Positions 6,317-14,466 of a stretch of DNA of 19,823 bases are shown here, piece by piece. This DNA is from JBBQIY01 sp964618405 (GTDB lineage Bacteria > Verrucomicrobiota > Kiritimatiellia > RFP12 > UBA3636): positions 1-19,823 of the forward strand of contig CAZUAY010000033.1 in NCBI GenBank assembly GCA_964618405.1, read 5' to 3'. Each line of letters starts with the position of its first letter. Positions within the stretch are counted from its first letter, which is position 1. The notes beneath the pieces are model-generated. The model was not told where the DNA came from. It did not search any database and saw only the letters and a program-made list of their open reading frames with translations. Both the position numbers and the translations under genes were made by a program.

Positions 6317-7384
6317 TTATAAACGAACTTCTCGCCCCGTCTTCGCAGACTCATATACGGCGGAGAGAATCTTAATCATGTCAACGCCCTGCTGAGGTTT
6401 GAAGCAGGGTTCATTCCCGTCGAGAACAACCTCAACGAAATGTTTCAAGTTCCGGATATGCCCCTCGTTTAGCAGCTTACTCGACGGCTTGATATCCACA
6501 AGTTGTCCGTCTTCATCTGAGTACATTTCGACAAAGCCGCCGTTTCGCCATGTCATTCCCGCCTTGGAGCCTCGAAGTTCAACAAAGATGCACTCTTCTT
6601 TAACATTAGAAGCCCAACTAAATTCTATCTGTAGTACAGCTCCATTATCGAAGCGGATAAAGCCCATGGCGAGATCCTCAACGTCGAAGATCCCGTCAGC
6701 AACAGCATCACCAAAGCTGGCGTTCACCGAATCGCTCTTGCTCGATTCGTTTGCAAACTTGCAAAAAGTTGCTCCGCTAACTGCCACCGGACGCGGATTG
6801 CCCATCAACCAGATCGTCAAATCAATCATGTGTACACCGAGATCGATGAGGGGGCCTCCGCCAGATTGTGCCTTGGTCGTGAACCAGCCGCCTTTGCCCG
6901 GAATGCCGCGACGACGCTGCCAGCCACAACGGGCCGCATAGATATCACCCATTTTGCCGGCGTCGATAAACTTCTTCGCATACTGCGAAGGATCAGAAAA
7001 ACGGTTATTACGCATCACCATCAAGAGTTTGCCGGCCTTTTCGGAGGCTTCCTTCATCGCAATTGCTTTCTCAGGGCTGACGGCATCTGGCTTCTCGCAG
7101 AACACATGCTTGCCTGCGGCGAAAGCCGCAATCGCGATTTCGGAATGCAAGTAGTTCGGTGTGCAGATATCTACTGAATCGATATCCGTACGCTTCAGAA
7201 GCTCATGGTAGTCTGTATAGATATCGGCCTTTGGAAACAGCTCATCACGAAATTTTTCTACTCGGTCAGCTAAAATATCGCAGACGGCAACGATCTGAAT
7301 GCGCTTCTCATCTTTGTAGTAGGGCGCATGCGCGCAACGTGCAATTCCACCGCAACCGATAATACCAATCTTTAGAGTCTTCAT
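6317..7384 (-). CDS. Gfo/Idh/MocA-family NAD(P)-dependent oxidoreductase
   Basis: A 355-residue cytoplasmic dehydrogenase. The N-terminal Rossmann fold is clear (KIGIIGCGGIARCAHAPYY, residues 5-23), the catalytic lysine lies in CEKPDA (Lys98), and the family's D-x-G-x-H motif is present at 181-185 (DLGVHMIDL). The C-terminal alpha/beta domain carries the sheet typical of the family (IRFDNGAVLQIEFSW). Members oxidise or epimerise sugars, inositols and related polyols; the substrate cannot be read from the sequence. It is the first gene of the minus-strand operon. The ATG at 7384 is preceded by GAGAGGG at a long spacing of about 12 bases. No obvious metabolic link ties it to the downstream purine and fumarase genes. 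Confidence 0.9.
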   Translation of the reverse strand: MKTLKIGIIGCGGIARCAHAPYYKDEKRIQIVAVCDILADRVEKFRDELFPKADIYTDYHELLKRTDIDSVDICTPNYLHSEIAIAAFAAGKHVFCEKPDAVSPEKAIAMKEASEKAGKLLMVMRNNRFSDPSQYAKKFIDAGKMGDIYAARCGWQRRRGIPGKGGWFTTKAQSGGGPLIDLGVHMIDLTIWLMGNPRPVAVSGATFCKFANESSKSDSVNASFGDAVADGIFDVEDLAMGFIRFDNGAVLQIEFSWASNVKEECIFVELRGSKAGMTWRNGGFVEMYSDEDGQLVDIKPSSKLLNEGHIRNLKHFVEVVLDGNEPCFKPQQGVDMIKILSAVYESAKTGREVRL

Positions 7385-7451
7385 GTTTTATTTTCGCCCT
7401 CTCGTTCAAAGTTTCGTTAGCCCACTCAAGGCAGTCAATTTATGCGATCGT

Positions 7452-7480
7452 ATTCTACTGGAGTGCCTTTAAAACAGCAA
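7452..7480 (-). promoter_or_regulatory. Putative sigma-70 promoter of the five-gene minus operon
   Basis: On the minus strand TTGCTG (7475-7480) and TAGAAT (7452-7457) are separated by 17 bp. Each hexamer differs from consensus at two or fewer positions. The leader to the ATG at 7384 is about 60 nt. Confidence 0.55.
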
Positions 7481-7522
7481 CTCTTAAATTCTTTTTTCCT
7501 TTGGGCGCTTCTGCTTTTAGGC

Positions 7523-7551
7523 TTGCAAATGGATGCCGCAAGTGCTTTAAT
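7523..7551 (+). promoter_or_regulatory. Putative sigma-70 promoter of the proS operon
   Basis: TTGCAA (7523-7528) and TTTAAT (7546-7551) are separated by 17 bp. It would leave a leader of about 100 nt before proS, with only short, weak inverted repeats and no recognisable T-box or riboswitch. A second -10-like hexamer, TACAAT at 7645-7650, lies much closer to the start codon and would give an almost leaderless transcript. Confidence 0.45.
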
Positions 7552-7658
7552 ACCAAACGGTTCTAACGCCTGATATCCAAAAGCTACTGGCCGTTGCCAC
7601 TTGGACATGCTGAGTTAGCTTGTTTTCATTCATTTTATCAACAATACAATTATTTTTA

Positions 7659-9359
7659 ATGCGCTGGTCAAAAACACTGATTTCTACATTACGCGATGAC
7701 CCACAAGAAGCTGAAATTACTTCGCACAAACTGATGCTCCGAGCAGGGCTCATTCACAAGCTCTCGGGTGGCCTTTACACCTTTACGCCGCTTGGCCTTC
7801 GTGTTCTCCATAAAGTTGAAAACATCATCCGCGAAGAGATGGATCGTGCCGGTGCGCAAGAAATACTCATGCCCGCCTTGCAGCCGATTGAACTATGGGA
7901 AAAATCGGGTCGTGCTTCGCAAATGGGCTCATCGATGTTCCGTCTGAAAGACCGGCAAGATCGCCAGATGGTTCTCGGTCCCACGCATGAAGAAGTCGTC
8001 ACGGACTACATCGTTCATGCGATCAGTTCTTACCGGCAGCTCCCCTGCACCGTCTACCAGATTCAAACAAAATTCCGCGACGAAATTCGGCCGCGCTTTG
8101 GCCTCATGCGCGCTAAAGAATTTATCATGAAGGATGCGTATAGTTTCGACGTTTCGCTCGATGCCGCCGACACCAGCTACCAAGCCATGTTCGATGCCTA
8201 CGTCAAAATTTTCGATCGTTGCGGCCTCGATGCCAAGCCCGTGGAAGCCGATACGGGAAACATAGGTGGTAACCATTCGCATGAATTTATGGTGCTAGCG
8301 CCTTCTGGTGAAGATGGGATTCTTGCTTGCACGGGCTGCAGTTACGCTGCCAACCAAGAGCGCGCCGAACGTAAGGCCGCTGGCTCACCCTACAACACCA
8401 AGTTAGGAGAGCCCACTGAAGTTCCGACTCCCGGCGCACGCACAGTCGAGGAATCGGCCCAAGCGGTTGGTGTTCCGAACGATCAAATTGTCAAATCTCT
8501 CATTTACCTTGCCGATGGCAAACCGTTAATGGCCATCGTTCCAGGAACCCGCGAACTGAACGAATGCAAGCTTAGAAGGATTATTGGATGCTCATTGCTG
8601 GAAATGGCAGACGACGAGACGTCCGCAAAATATGCAGGTTCATTCGGATCCATTGGTCCCATCGGTGTGAAAATCCCCGTCTATGCGGACTTCGGTCTCA
8701 AGGGGGCGTTAGATGTGGTGGTCGGAGCGAATAAAACAGGTTTCCACATCAAGCACGTTTCGATCGACGCGCAAGTTCAAGTCGCCGAATGGCACGACCT
8801 TGTTACGGTCGAAGCGAATGACGGTTGTCCAAAATGCAACAAGCCCCTCGCTATCGCTCGCGGAATTGAAGTCGGCCACGTCTTTAAACTTGGCACCAAA
8901 TATACCGAAGCTTTCGATGCGACATTCCTCGACTCCGAAAAGAAGTCCACTATCATGGTCATGGGATGCTACGGCATTGGCGTCACGCGTACGGTACAGG
9001 CAGTGGTCGAGCAAAATTTTGATAAAGATGGAATCATTTGGCCCGCTTCCATCTCCCCGTGTCAGGTTGCCTTGTTGCCGCTCGATGCGCATAAGGACGA
9101 GAATTGTCGCCGCGTATCGGAAGCACTTGAGAAAGAGCTTGAAGCAAGCGGAATCGACGTCCTCGTGGATGACCGCGAAGAACGCCCCGGCATCAAGTTT
9201 AAGGATGCCGACCTCATTGGCTTTACGCTACGTGTCGTGATCGGCTCGCGTTCACTCGAAAAAGGCGTCATCGAATTGCGAGAGCGCAAGTCCGGTGAGA
9301 CAACGTTTGTCCCCATTTCCGAAGCCCTCAATGCAATCAAAGCAATGCTTGCAAAATGA
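7659..9359 (+). CDS. proS: Prolyl-tRNA synthetase, bacterial type with editing domain
   Basis: A 566-residue class II aminoacyl-tRNA synthetase that joins proline to tRNA-Pro in the cytoplasm. The typical N-terminus MRWSKTLISTLRDDPQEAE sets the start at the ATG at 7659. The catalytic core carries GPTHEE, the motif 2 region FRDEIRPRFGLMRAKEFIMK and motif 3 CYGIGVTRTV. Between motifs 2 and 3 (about residues 225-400) sits the inserted editing domain that clears mischarged Ala-tRNA. The anticodon-binding domain (VALLPLDAHKDEN onward) completes the C-terminus. Length matches the usual 570 or so. No Shine-Dalgarno sequence is seen: the ATG follows an AT-only tract (TTATTTTTA). It is the first gene of an eight-gene run, with 36 bp to the HU-like gene. 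Confidence 0.97.
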   Translation: MRWSKTLISTLRDDPQEAEITSHKLMLRAGLIHKLSGGLYTFTPLGLRVLHKVENIIREEMDRAGAQEILMPALQPIELWEKSGRASQMGSSMFRLKDRQDRQMVLGPTHEEVVTDYIVHAISSYRQLPCTVYQIQTKFRDEIRPRFGLMRAKEFIMKDAYSFDVSLDAADTSYQAMFDAYVKIFDRCGLDAKPVEADTGNIGGNHSHEFMVLAPSGEDGILACTGCSYAANQERAERKAAGSPYNTKLGEPTEVPTPGARTVEESAQAVGVPNDQIVKSLIYLADGKPLMAIVPGTRELNECKLRRIIGCSLLEMADDETSAKYAGSFGSIGPIGVKIPVYADFGLKGALDVVVGANKTGFHIKHVSIDAQVQVAEWHDLVTVEANDGCPKCNKPLAIARGIEVGHVFKLGTKYTEAFDATFLDSEKKSTIMVMGCYGIGVTRTVQAVVEQNFDKDGIIWPASISPCQVALLPLDAHKDENCRRVSEALEKELEASGIDVLVDDREERPGIKFKDADLIGFTLRVVIGSRSLEKGVIELRERKSGETTFVPISEALNAIKAMLAK

Positions 9360-9395
9360 ACCCAAACCCAACCACATCCATTCCGAGGTCGTAGA

Positions 9396-9719
9396 ATGAA
9401 AAAAGCAGTTAAAAAGAAAATTGGAACCAGTACAGCTCTAACAAAACATGACGTCTTGATGAAACTCAACAGCGAAACGAAGCTCACTCAACCAGAGGCT
9501 GCGGTAGCCCTCCAGCTCGTTCTCGATACGATTACCGAGAGTCTTGCCTCTGGAGGACATGTTGAATTTCGTGATTTTGGCGTTTTCGAAGTCGTCACGC
9601 GTAAATCAAGAATCGGTCGCAACCCTAACAAGCCCGAGGATACTGTTGAGATCCCTGAGCGTAAAGTTGTGAAGTTTAAGCCAAGCAAGAAAATGAAGGC
9701 CTTGGTTCTCGGCGACTAA
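9396..9719 (+). CDS. HU/IHF-family DNA-bending protein
   Basis: A 107-residue nucleoid protein. The core (about residues 15-104) shows the family pattern: helices LTKHDVLMKLNSETKLTQPE, the loop GGHVEFRDFGVFEV, and the DNA-gripping arm RKSRIGRNPNKPE, whose proline intercalates in known structures. The C-terminal VVKFKPSKKMK is also typical. A basic N-terminal extension of about 14 residues (MKKAVKKKIG...) precedes the core and is absent from most HU and IHF proteins. The arm sequence is closer to IHF-like proteins than to plain HU. The ATG at 9396 has GAGG seven bases upstream. It sits between two synthetase genes, 36 bp and 42 bp away, so it is expressed with the translation operon. Confidence 0.93.
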   Translation: MKKAVKKKIGTSTALTKHDVLMKLNSETKLTQPEAAVALQLVLDTITESLASGGHVEFRDFGVFEVVTRKSRIGRNPNKPEDTVEIPERKVVKFKPSKKMKALVLGD

Positions 9720-9761
9720 TTTTCGCACAAGAAAAAAGAATAAGAAAAGAGTAGGTTTAAC

Positions 9762-11012
9762 GTGTCTGATTTTGCTTCACCGCGTGGAATGCGCGATTTT
9801 TATCCAGAAGACATGCGGCTGAGAAACCGCATTTTTGATGCATGGCGGGTTGCTGCCGTGGCATCCGGTTTCGAACAATATGACGCCTGCGTTGTTGAGT
9901 CGCTCGAGTTGCTCCAGCGAAAGGCAGGCGAAGAAATCGTAAACCAGATTTATGCCTTCGAGGATAAGTCGGGTCGCAAGCTCGCCTTACGTCCGGAGAT
10001 GACCCCTACCCTTGCGCGCATGGTGGCCGCCAAACAAGGTTCGTTGCTGTTCCCGATCAAGTGGTTTACCATCGCCCAATGCTTTCGCTACGAGCGCATG
10101 ACGCGCGGCAGAAAACGCGAACACTATCAGCTTAATCTCGACATCATCGCAGAAGATTCCGTTTCCGCCGAAGCCGAAGTCCTTTTTGGAGCCATTGCCG
10201 CACTTCGCAAAATGGGCGTTCCAGACACAGTTTACAAAGTACGACTCTCCAATCGCGCCTTACTTTCTGAACTGCTTGCGTCTCTCGGTGTGCCTGCAGA
10301 ATCGCATGCTGGCGTTTTCATCGCCCTCGATAAAAAGGGTAAGATTTCTGATGCAGAAATTGAAGACCTCATGCGCGGAGAAGGACTTGATGATCAAGCG
10401 TGTGCAGCCGCGTTCAGCCTAATGAATATCGCTTCGCTTGACGATGCCGCAAAAATTGCTGGATCCGATTCACCCGCAATCGCCCGAATTAACGAATTAT
10501 TGAATCTCCTCGAGGTTTATGGCGTCCGTGAGCAAATTGTGTTCGATATCTCGGTCATCCGCGGTCTCGCCTACTACACTGGCATTGTCTTTGAAGCGTT
10601 CGACACAGAAGGCAAATTTCGCGCGATTTTCGGTGGTGGCCGCTACGACGGACTGCTCTCAACCATCGGTGGCAAGTCGGCCTCGGCAGTGGGTCTCGGT
10701 TTCGGCGATGTGGTTATCGGCGAAATCATCGAGGAACTCAAACTCCCCGGTGTGGACACCCACGACTGTATTGCCATCGGTTATATGACTGACGATGAGC
10801 GCATTGCAGCCACGCGCTTAGCTGGGAAATTAAGAGCGGAAGGCGCTAACGTCACGCTTCAACTCCGTCCGACGAAAGCCAAGGGTTTCTTCGCGTTTGC
10901 ATCTGTGAATGCCACCGAGGCGGTTTACATCGGACCCGACGATAGAATTTTAGGCAAAGCCAAGATTAAAAATCTTGCCACCCGTGAACAAACTGAACTC
11001 GATCTTATATGA
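9762..11012 (+). CDS. hisS: Histidyl-tRNA synthetase, divergent GFGD class
   Basis: A 416-residue class II synthetase. Motif 2 is QCFRYERMTRGRKREHYQ (106-123) with Arg109. The histidine-specific motifs are RGLAYYTGIVFE (268-279) and GGGRYDG (291-297). Motif 3 reads AVGLGFGDVV (309-318) rather than the usual GLER-type sequence that carries the ATP-binding Arg, and RGLDYY has become RGLAYY. These changes are shared with a distinct HisS group that I recall from plants and several bacterial phyla, so they mark a subclass rather than decay. A C-terminal anticodon domain follows (about 335-416). An alternative reading as HisZ, the regulatory paralogue, is unlikely because motif 2 and the anticodon domain are present. 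The GTG start at 9762 has AGTAGG upstream. The stop overlaps the hisH start (ATGA). Confidence 0.92.
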   Translation: MSDFASPRGMRDFYPEDMRLRNRIFDAWRVAAVASGFEQYDACVVESLELLQRKAGEEIVNQIYAFEDKSGRKLALRPEMTPTLARMVAAKQGSLLFPIKWFTIAQCFRYERMTRGRKREHYQLNLDIIAEDSVSAEAEVLFGAIAALRKMGVPDTVYKVRLSNRALLSELLASLGVPAESHAGVFIALDKKGKISDAEIEDLMRGEGLDDQACAAAFSLMNIASLDDAAKIAGSDSPAIARINELLNLLEVYGVREQIVFDISVIRGLAYYTGIVFEAFDTEGKFRAIFGGGRYDGLLSTIGGKSASAVGLGFGDVVIGEIIEELKLPGVDTHDCIAIGYMTDDERIAATRLAGKLRAEGANVTLQLRPTKAKGFFAFASVNATEAVYIGPDDRILGKAKIKNLATREQTELDLI

Positions 11013-11638
11013 TTGTAATCATCGATTATAAGGCCGGTAACCTCACCAGTGTCAAGCTGGCTTTTGAAGCCCTTGGTGTTGAAGCCCTTGCAACCGCTGA
11101 TCCCGAGGTCATCGCCACAGCGTCTAAACTTATTTTTCCTGGCGTTGGTGCTGCTGGGTCTGCGATGGAGAACCTCAATACTTCTGGGCTGAGTCAAGTC
11201 ATTCGTGATCGAATTTCGGCTGGCATTCCGTTCCTTGGGATTTGCCTCGGAACTCAAATCCTTTTTGAGCATTCTGAAGAGGACGGCAAGGTGAAAACGC
11301 TTGGCATCTTGTCGGGCTCTGCTAAAAAATTTCATTCACCAGAGTCCAGATGTAAAATCCCCCACATGGGATGGAATCAAGCAAAAAAAAACTACGATCA
11401 TCCCATGCTCGCTGGCATTCCTGACAACAGCGATTTTTACTTTGTGCACAGCTACTACCCTGCCCCGAGCCAACCCAGCGATATCATCTGCACCACCGAC
11501 TATGCTGGAATCACCTTCGCCTCAATGGTCGGACGTGGCAATGTCGCCGCCACCCAGTTTCACGTCGAAAAATCAGGAAAGGTCGGACTTCAGATTCTCA
11601 AGAACTTTTCAATATGGAATGGAGAATCAAGAATATGA
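11009..11638 (+). CDS. hisH: Imidazole glycerol phosphate synthase, glutaminase subunit
   Basis: A 209-residue class I glutamine amidotransferase that releases ammonia from glutamine for HisF in histidine synthesis. The triad is visible: Cys79 in FLGICLGTQ, and His185 and Glu187 in TQFHVEKSG. FPGVGA (43-48), the oxyanion-strand region, and PHMGWN (118-123) are family signatures. The length is normal. The start codon overlaps the hisS stop by four bases, so translation is probably coupled to hisS. Its partner hisF follows after 43 bp. Confidence 0.96.
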   Translation: MIVIIDYKAGNLTSVKLAFEALGVEALATADPEVIATASKLIFPGVGAAGSAMENLNTSGLSQVIRDRISAGIPFLGICLGTQILFEHSEEDGKVKTLGILSGSAKKFHSPESRCKIPHMGWNQAKKNYDHPMLAGIPDNSDFYFVHSYYPAPSQPSDIICTTDYAGITFASMVGRGNVAATQFHVEKSGKVGLQILKNFSIWNGESRI

Positions 11639-11681
11639 CCCACGCAAGTTTAAACAACCTAACCCTACCCCCTTCTAAACC

Positions 11682-12461
11682 ATGCTAACTCGACGAATTA
11701 TTCCTTGCCTCGATGTCATCAAGAACCGTGTCACGAAAGGCGTGAAGTTCAAGAACAACATTGACCTTGGCGATCCTGTTGAATTGGCCGCTCGATATTA
11801 CGAAGATGGCTGCGATGAGCTTGTCGTCTACGATATCACGGCCTCTGCCGAACAGCGTCCTACCGACATCGAGATGATCAAAAATGTCGCCCGTGCGATC
11901 CGTATTCCATTCGCTGTGGGTGGAGGCGTTTCGTCACTCGAAGATATTGGTAAAATTCTTTTGGCCGGCGCAGAAAAAGTTTCTGTCAATTCACTGGCTG
12001 TTGCAAACCCGAAACTGATTGGCGAAGGCGCGAAAGCTTTTGGCTCGCAATGTATTGTTCTGGGCATGGATCCTGTAAAAACGGAGGATCGAATTAAATG
12101 CCCCTCGGGATACGAGATCACCACGCGTGGATTTCGAAATCATACTGGCATCGACGCCGTTGAATGGGCGAGACGTGCGGAGTCCGAAGGCGCAGGTGAA
12201 ATCGTTGTGAATTCAGTTGATGCCGATGGTACGCGGGCAGGCTTTGAGCTCGAGATCACACGACTGATTGCTGACGCCGTCGGCATCCCTGTCGTGGCTT
12301 CAGGCGGAGCAGGTTGCTCACGCCATTTGCGCGATGCGTTCGTCGAGGCACATGCTGATGCCGCGATTGTCGCCGGCATGCTGCACACGGGCGAATTCAC
12401 GATACAACGAATTAAAGACGAACTCACTGAGATGGGGATTCCCATCCGCAGAATTGTTTAA
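11682..12461 (+). CDS. hisF: Imidazole glycerol phosphate synthase, cyclase subunit
   Basis: A 259-residue TIM-barrel enzyme that uses ammonia from HisH to convert PRFAR to imidazole glycerol phosphate and AICAR. The catalytic Asp11 lies in RRIIPCLDVI, and Asp130 in IVLGMDPV. Phosphate-binding motifs AVGGGVSS (78-85) and ASGGAG are present, as is NSVDADGT (177-184). The segment after Asp130 (TEDRIKCPSGYEITTRGF) is longer than in the E. coli protein and is typical of a second HisF variety seen in several phyla. No Shine-Dalgarno sequence precedes the ATG at 11682; the 40 bases before it are C- and A-rich. No other his biosynthetic gene is in the window. Confidence 0.96.
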   Translation: MLTRRIIPCLDVIKNRVTKGVKFKNNIDLGDPVELAARYYEDGCDELVVYDITASAEQRPTDIEMIKNVARAIRIPFAVGGGVSSLEDIGKILLAGAEKVSVNSLAVANPKLIGEGAKAFGSQCIVLGMDPVKTEDRIKCPSGYEITTRGFRNHTGIDAVEWARRAESEGAGEIVVNSVDADGTRAGFELEITRLIADAVGIPVVASGGAGCSRHLRDAFVEAHADAAIVAGMLHTGEFTIQRIKDELTEMGIPIRRIV

Positions 12462-12501
12462 GCTTGAGATCACTGAAAATTATAACTCTGGGAGAAATCC
12501 G

Positions 12502-13260
12502 ATGATCGCGATTGATTTGAGTGGCAAAACCGTTCTAGTAACAGGCGCTACGAGTGAGCTTGGACGTGCCATGGTTCGGACGCTGGCGAAAGCGGGTGCA
12601 AACGTGGCCCTTCACTACCATCATAACCGCGCGATGGCCGAGCAATTGCAGGCTGAGTGTGTGGCATCTGGTGTCAAAGCGCTAATCGTCCAGACAGACA
12701 TTACCTCGAAGATTGAGGTCGAGAGCATGCGCGATAGGGTGACTCAGGCACTCGGTGCGCCAGATATTATTGTAACGAATGCCGTCATTCAATACGAATG
12801 GACTTCGGTGCTCGATCAAGCCGAGGCCGACTACGAAAGCCAGTTCCGCTCTTGTGTGATGCAGAATGTTCTGATGGCCAAAGCTTTTATACCCGCAATG
12901 AAAGCGAAGGGCTGGGGACGGGTTATCGGCATCAACACCGAATGCACAATGCAATGTTTGCCGACTCAATCCGCTTACATTTCTGGAAAGGCGGGGATGG
13001 ATCGGGTTTTACGCGTTCTGGCACGGGAAGTCGGTGAACACGGCATCACGGTCAACCAGATCGCACCCGGGTGGACAGTCAGTGAGAACCGCTCAGCGGA
13101 AGGTACTCCGACGTGGTATCTTGACAAGGTCGCCTTGAAACGCCGCGGTAGCGATCAGGAAATCGCTAACGCAGTGGTCTTTCTTGCCTCGGATCTGGCC
13201 AGCTTCATCACAGGCGTCTACTTGCCGGTCTCCGGCGGTAGTGTCATGCCGGGGATCTAA
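12502..13260 (+). CDS. Short-chain dehydrogenase/reductase
   Basis: A 252-residue Rossmann-fold oxidoreductase. The cofactor motif TGATSELG (14-21) and the catalytic YISGK (Tyr159, Lys163) are clear, as is the C-terminal SGG of the family. Two motif positions differ from the FabG-type norm. The residue 13 before the tyrosine, normally the catalytic Ser, is Thr146 (GINTECTMQ), and the NNAG strand motif reads TNAV (92-95). Sequence NVALHYHHNRA after strand 2 suggests NADP(H) preference, though weakly. The ATG at 12502 has GGGAG seven bases upstream and is preferred to in-frame upstream starts that lie inside hisF. It ends 3 bp before the next gene. The substrate is unknown. Confidence 0.9.
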   Translation: MIAIDLSGKTVLVTGATSELGRAMVRTLAKAGANVALHYHHNRAMAEQLQAECVASGVKALIVQTDITSKIEVESMRDRVTQALGAPDIIVTNAVIQYEWTSVLDQAEADYESQFRSCVMQNVLMAKAFIPAMKAKGWGRVIGINTECTMQCLPTQSAYISGKAGMDRVLRVLAREVGEHGITVNQIAPGWTVSENRSAEGTPTWYLDKVALKRRGSDQEIANAVVFLASDLASFITGVYLPVSGGSVMPGI

Positions 13261-13263
13261 ATT

Positions 13264-14466
13264 ATGGCTATTATGTCAACCCGATTTTATAGACGTCTTA
13301 TTACCGTTGTCTCTGCCTTAGTGCTTTCGCTAACGCTTGGTGCTCAGCAAATCATCGTGTGTCCAAACTGTTCGTACGAAGCAGCGCCTGATGCAAAGTT
13401 TTGCACGCACTGCGGAGCGGCAATCGATGTTGCTCGCAAAGAAATCGTTCCAGACAAGACCACGCAAAGCGCGTCCACGAATTTAGAAGGTGGCAATTTA
13501 CAAACGAATGCCACTGCGGCCTTGGCTGCAATGGTCGCGGAAGACATCCAAACCGCTGTTGAGTTTATGAATGCGAAAGCCGGAGCCAATCCTGCCGGCA
13601 CACTAGCCGCATTGCATAATGCAAGAGGCATCATTGCACTTTCAGAAAAAGACACGATACTGGAAAGCGACAAGCTTGCCGTCATGAACGGCATTGTTGC
13701 CGCGAAGGAAGCAATTTTAAAAACTCGCTTAACATGCCCAACCTGCCAAGGAAAAGGACAAGAAGATATTCTCCACGAATACACGGCAGTGGACGGTTCA
13801 ATCGCATCGATGGTTAGCGGGAAACGGTCTTGTTCGAAATGCGATGGACGTGGCTGGATTGTCCAACGCAGGAGGATGTCTGAGATACAGAGTCTTCTTG
13901 GATCAGGTCGCCAGCAATATGCCGACAAGGCACTTGTCAAGGGTCGCGTTAAAATCGGAAATGCATGGGTCAACCAAGAGGTAGCAAGCCGTATCAAAGC
14001 CAAAGAAACAGCGACCTTAAAACACTTCACGGCTGATCCCTGCATGGCATGCGCAGGATACGGGAAGTCTGACTGTAAACCCTGCGATAACACGGGCTTT
14101 GTGGCCTGTACGGCAATCAATTGTTCTAACGGGTTCATTCGTCCGCCGCCCGCCGAAAAGGGAAATCCGAAAGAGAAACGGTTAGAGAGCCTCAAACTTT
14201 CAAATCCTGTGCCCTGCCCTGTCTGCAAAGGAACAGCATGGGTTGTTTGTAGGGATTGTGCTGGAACGGCATCCATCACCTGTACAAGCTGTAACGGCAG
14301 TGGAGAACGAAGCATCTGCAACAAATGCAAGGGAGATGGATTTATCCCCTGTCGGAGTTGCAAGGGAACTGGCAAGAACAAACAGGGTCAGGCCTGCCCG
14401 ATTTGTGTCGGGGAAGGCGTTGTACTCTGCACAACCTGCGGCGGTGATGGCTATGGAAGAAGATAA
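13264..14466 (+). CDS. Signal-peptide protein with many CxxC zinc-binding motifs
   Basis: A 400-residue protein. Residues 1-27 form a signal peptide or membrane anchor (RFYRR, then LITVVSALVLSLTLGA). A zinc ribbon follows (Cys33, 36, 47, 50). A helical region (about 75-155) leads to DnaJ-type CxxCxGxG modules. CxxC pairs start at 158, 190, 260, 271, 318, 329, 340, 352, 363, 378 and 389, plus a CxxxxC at 282-287. The C-terminal modules repeat about every 11 residues, as in DnaJ/tryptophan-RNA-attenuator anti-protein-like zinc domains. Counting the ribbon, 13 CxxC motifs are visible. There is no J domain, so it is not a DnaJ. The start at 13264 lies 3 bp after the upstream stop; an in-frame ATG at 13273 is an alternative. 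The end overlaps the kinase gene. Function unknown; a redox, metal-binding or protein-folding role outside the cytoplasm is possible. Confidence 0.85.
   Translation: MAIMSTRFYRRLITVVSALVLSLTLGAQQIIVCPNCSYEAAPDAKFCTHCGAAIDVARKEIVPDKTTQSASTNLEGGNLQTNATAALAAMVAEDIQTAVEFMNAKAGANPAGTLAALHNARGIIALSEKDTILESDKLAVMNGIVAAKEAILKTRLTCPTCQGKGQEDILHEYTAVDGSIASMVSGKRSCSKCDGRGWIVQRRRMSEIQSLLGSGRQQYADKALVKGRVKIGNAWVNQEVASRIKAKETATLKHFTADPCMACAGYGKSDCKPCDNTGFVACTAINCSNGFIRPPPAEKGNPKEKRLESLKLSNPVPCPVCKGTAWVVCRDCAGTASITCTSCNGSGERSICNKCKGDGFIPCRSCKGTGKNKQGQACPICVGEGVVLCTTCGGDGYGRR

Noticed and set aside
7552..7658. Possible T-box or riboswitch leader before proS
   Set aside because: Only short weak inverted repeats are present, with no T-box sequence, specifier loop or terminator hairpin.
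13344..14381. Long open frame of 345 codons on the minus strand opposite the zinc-motif gene
   Set aside because: It is a shadow of the Cys/Gly-rich plus-strand gene; the plus frame has a signal peptide, ordered CxxC motifs and operon spacing, and the minus frame has no recognisable domain or ribosome binding site.
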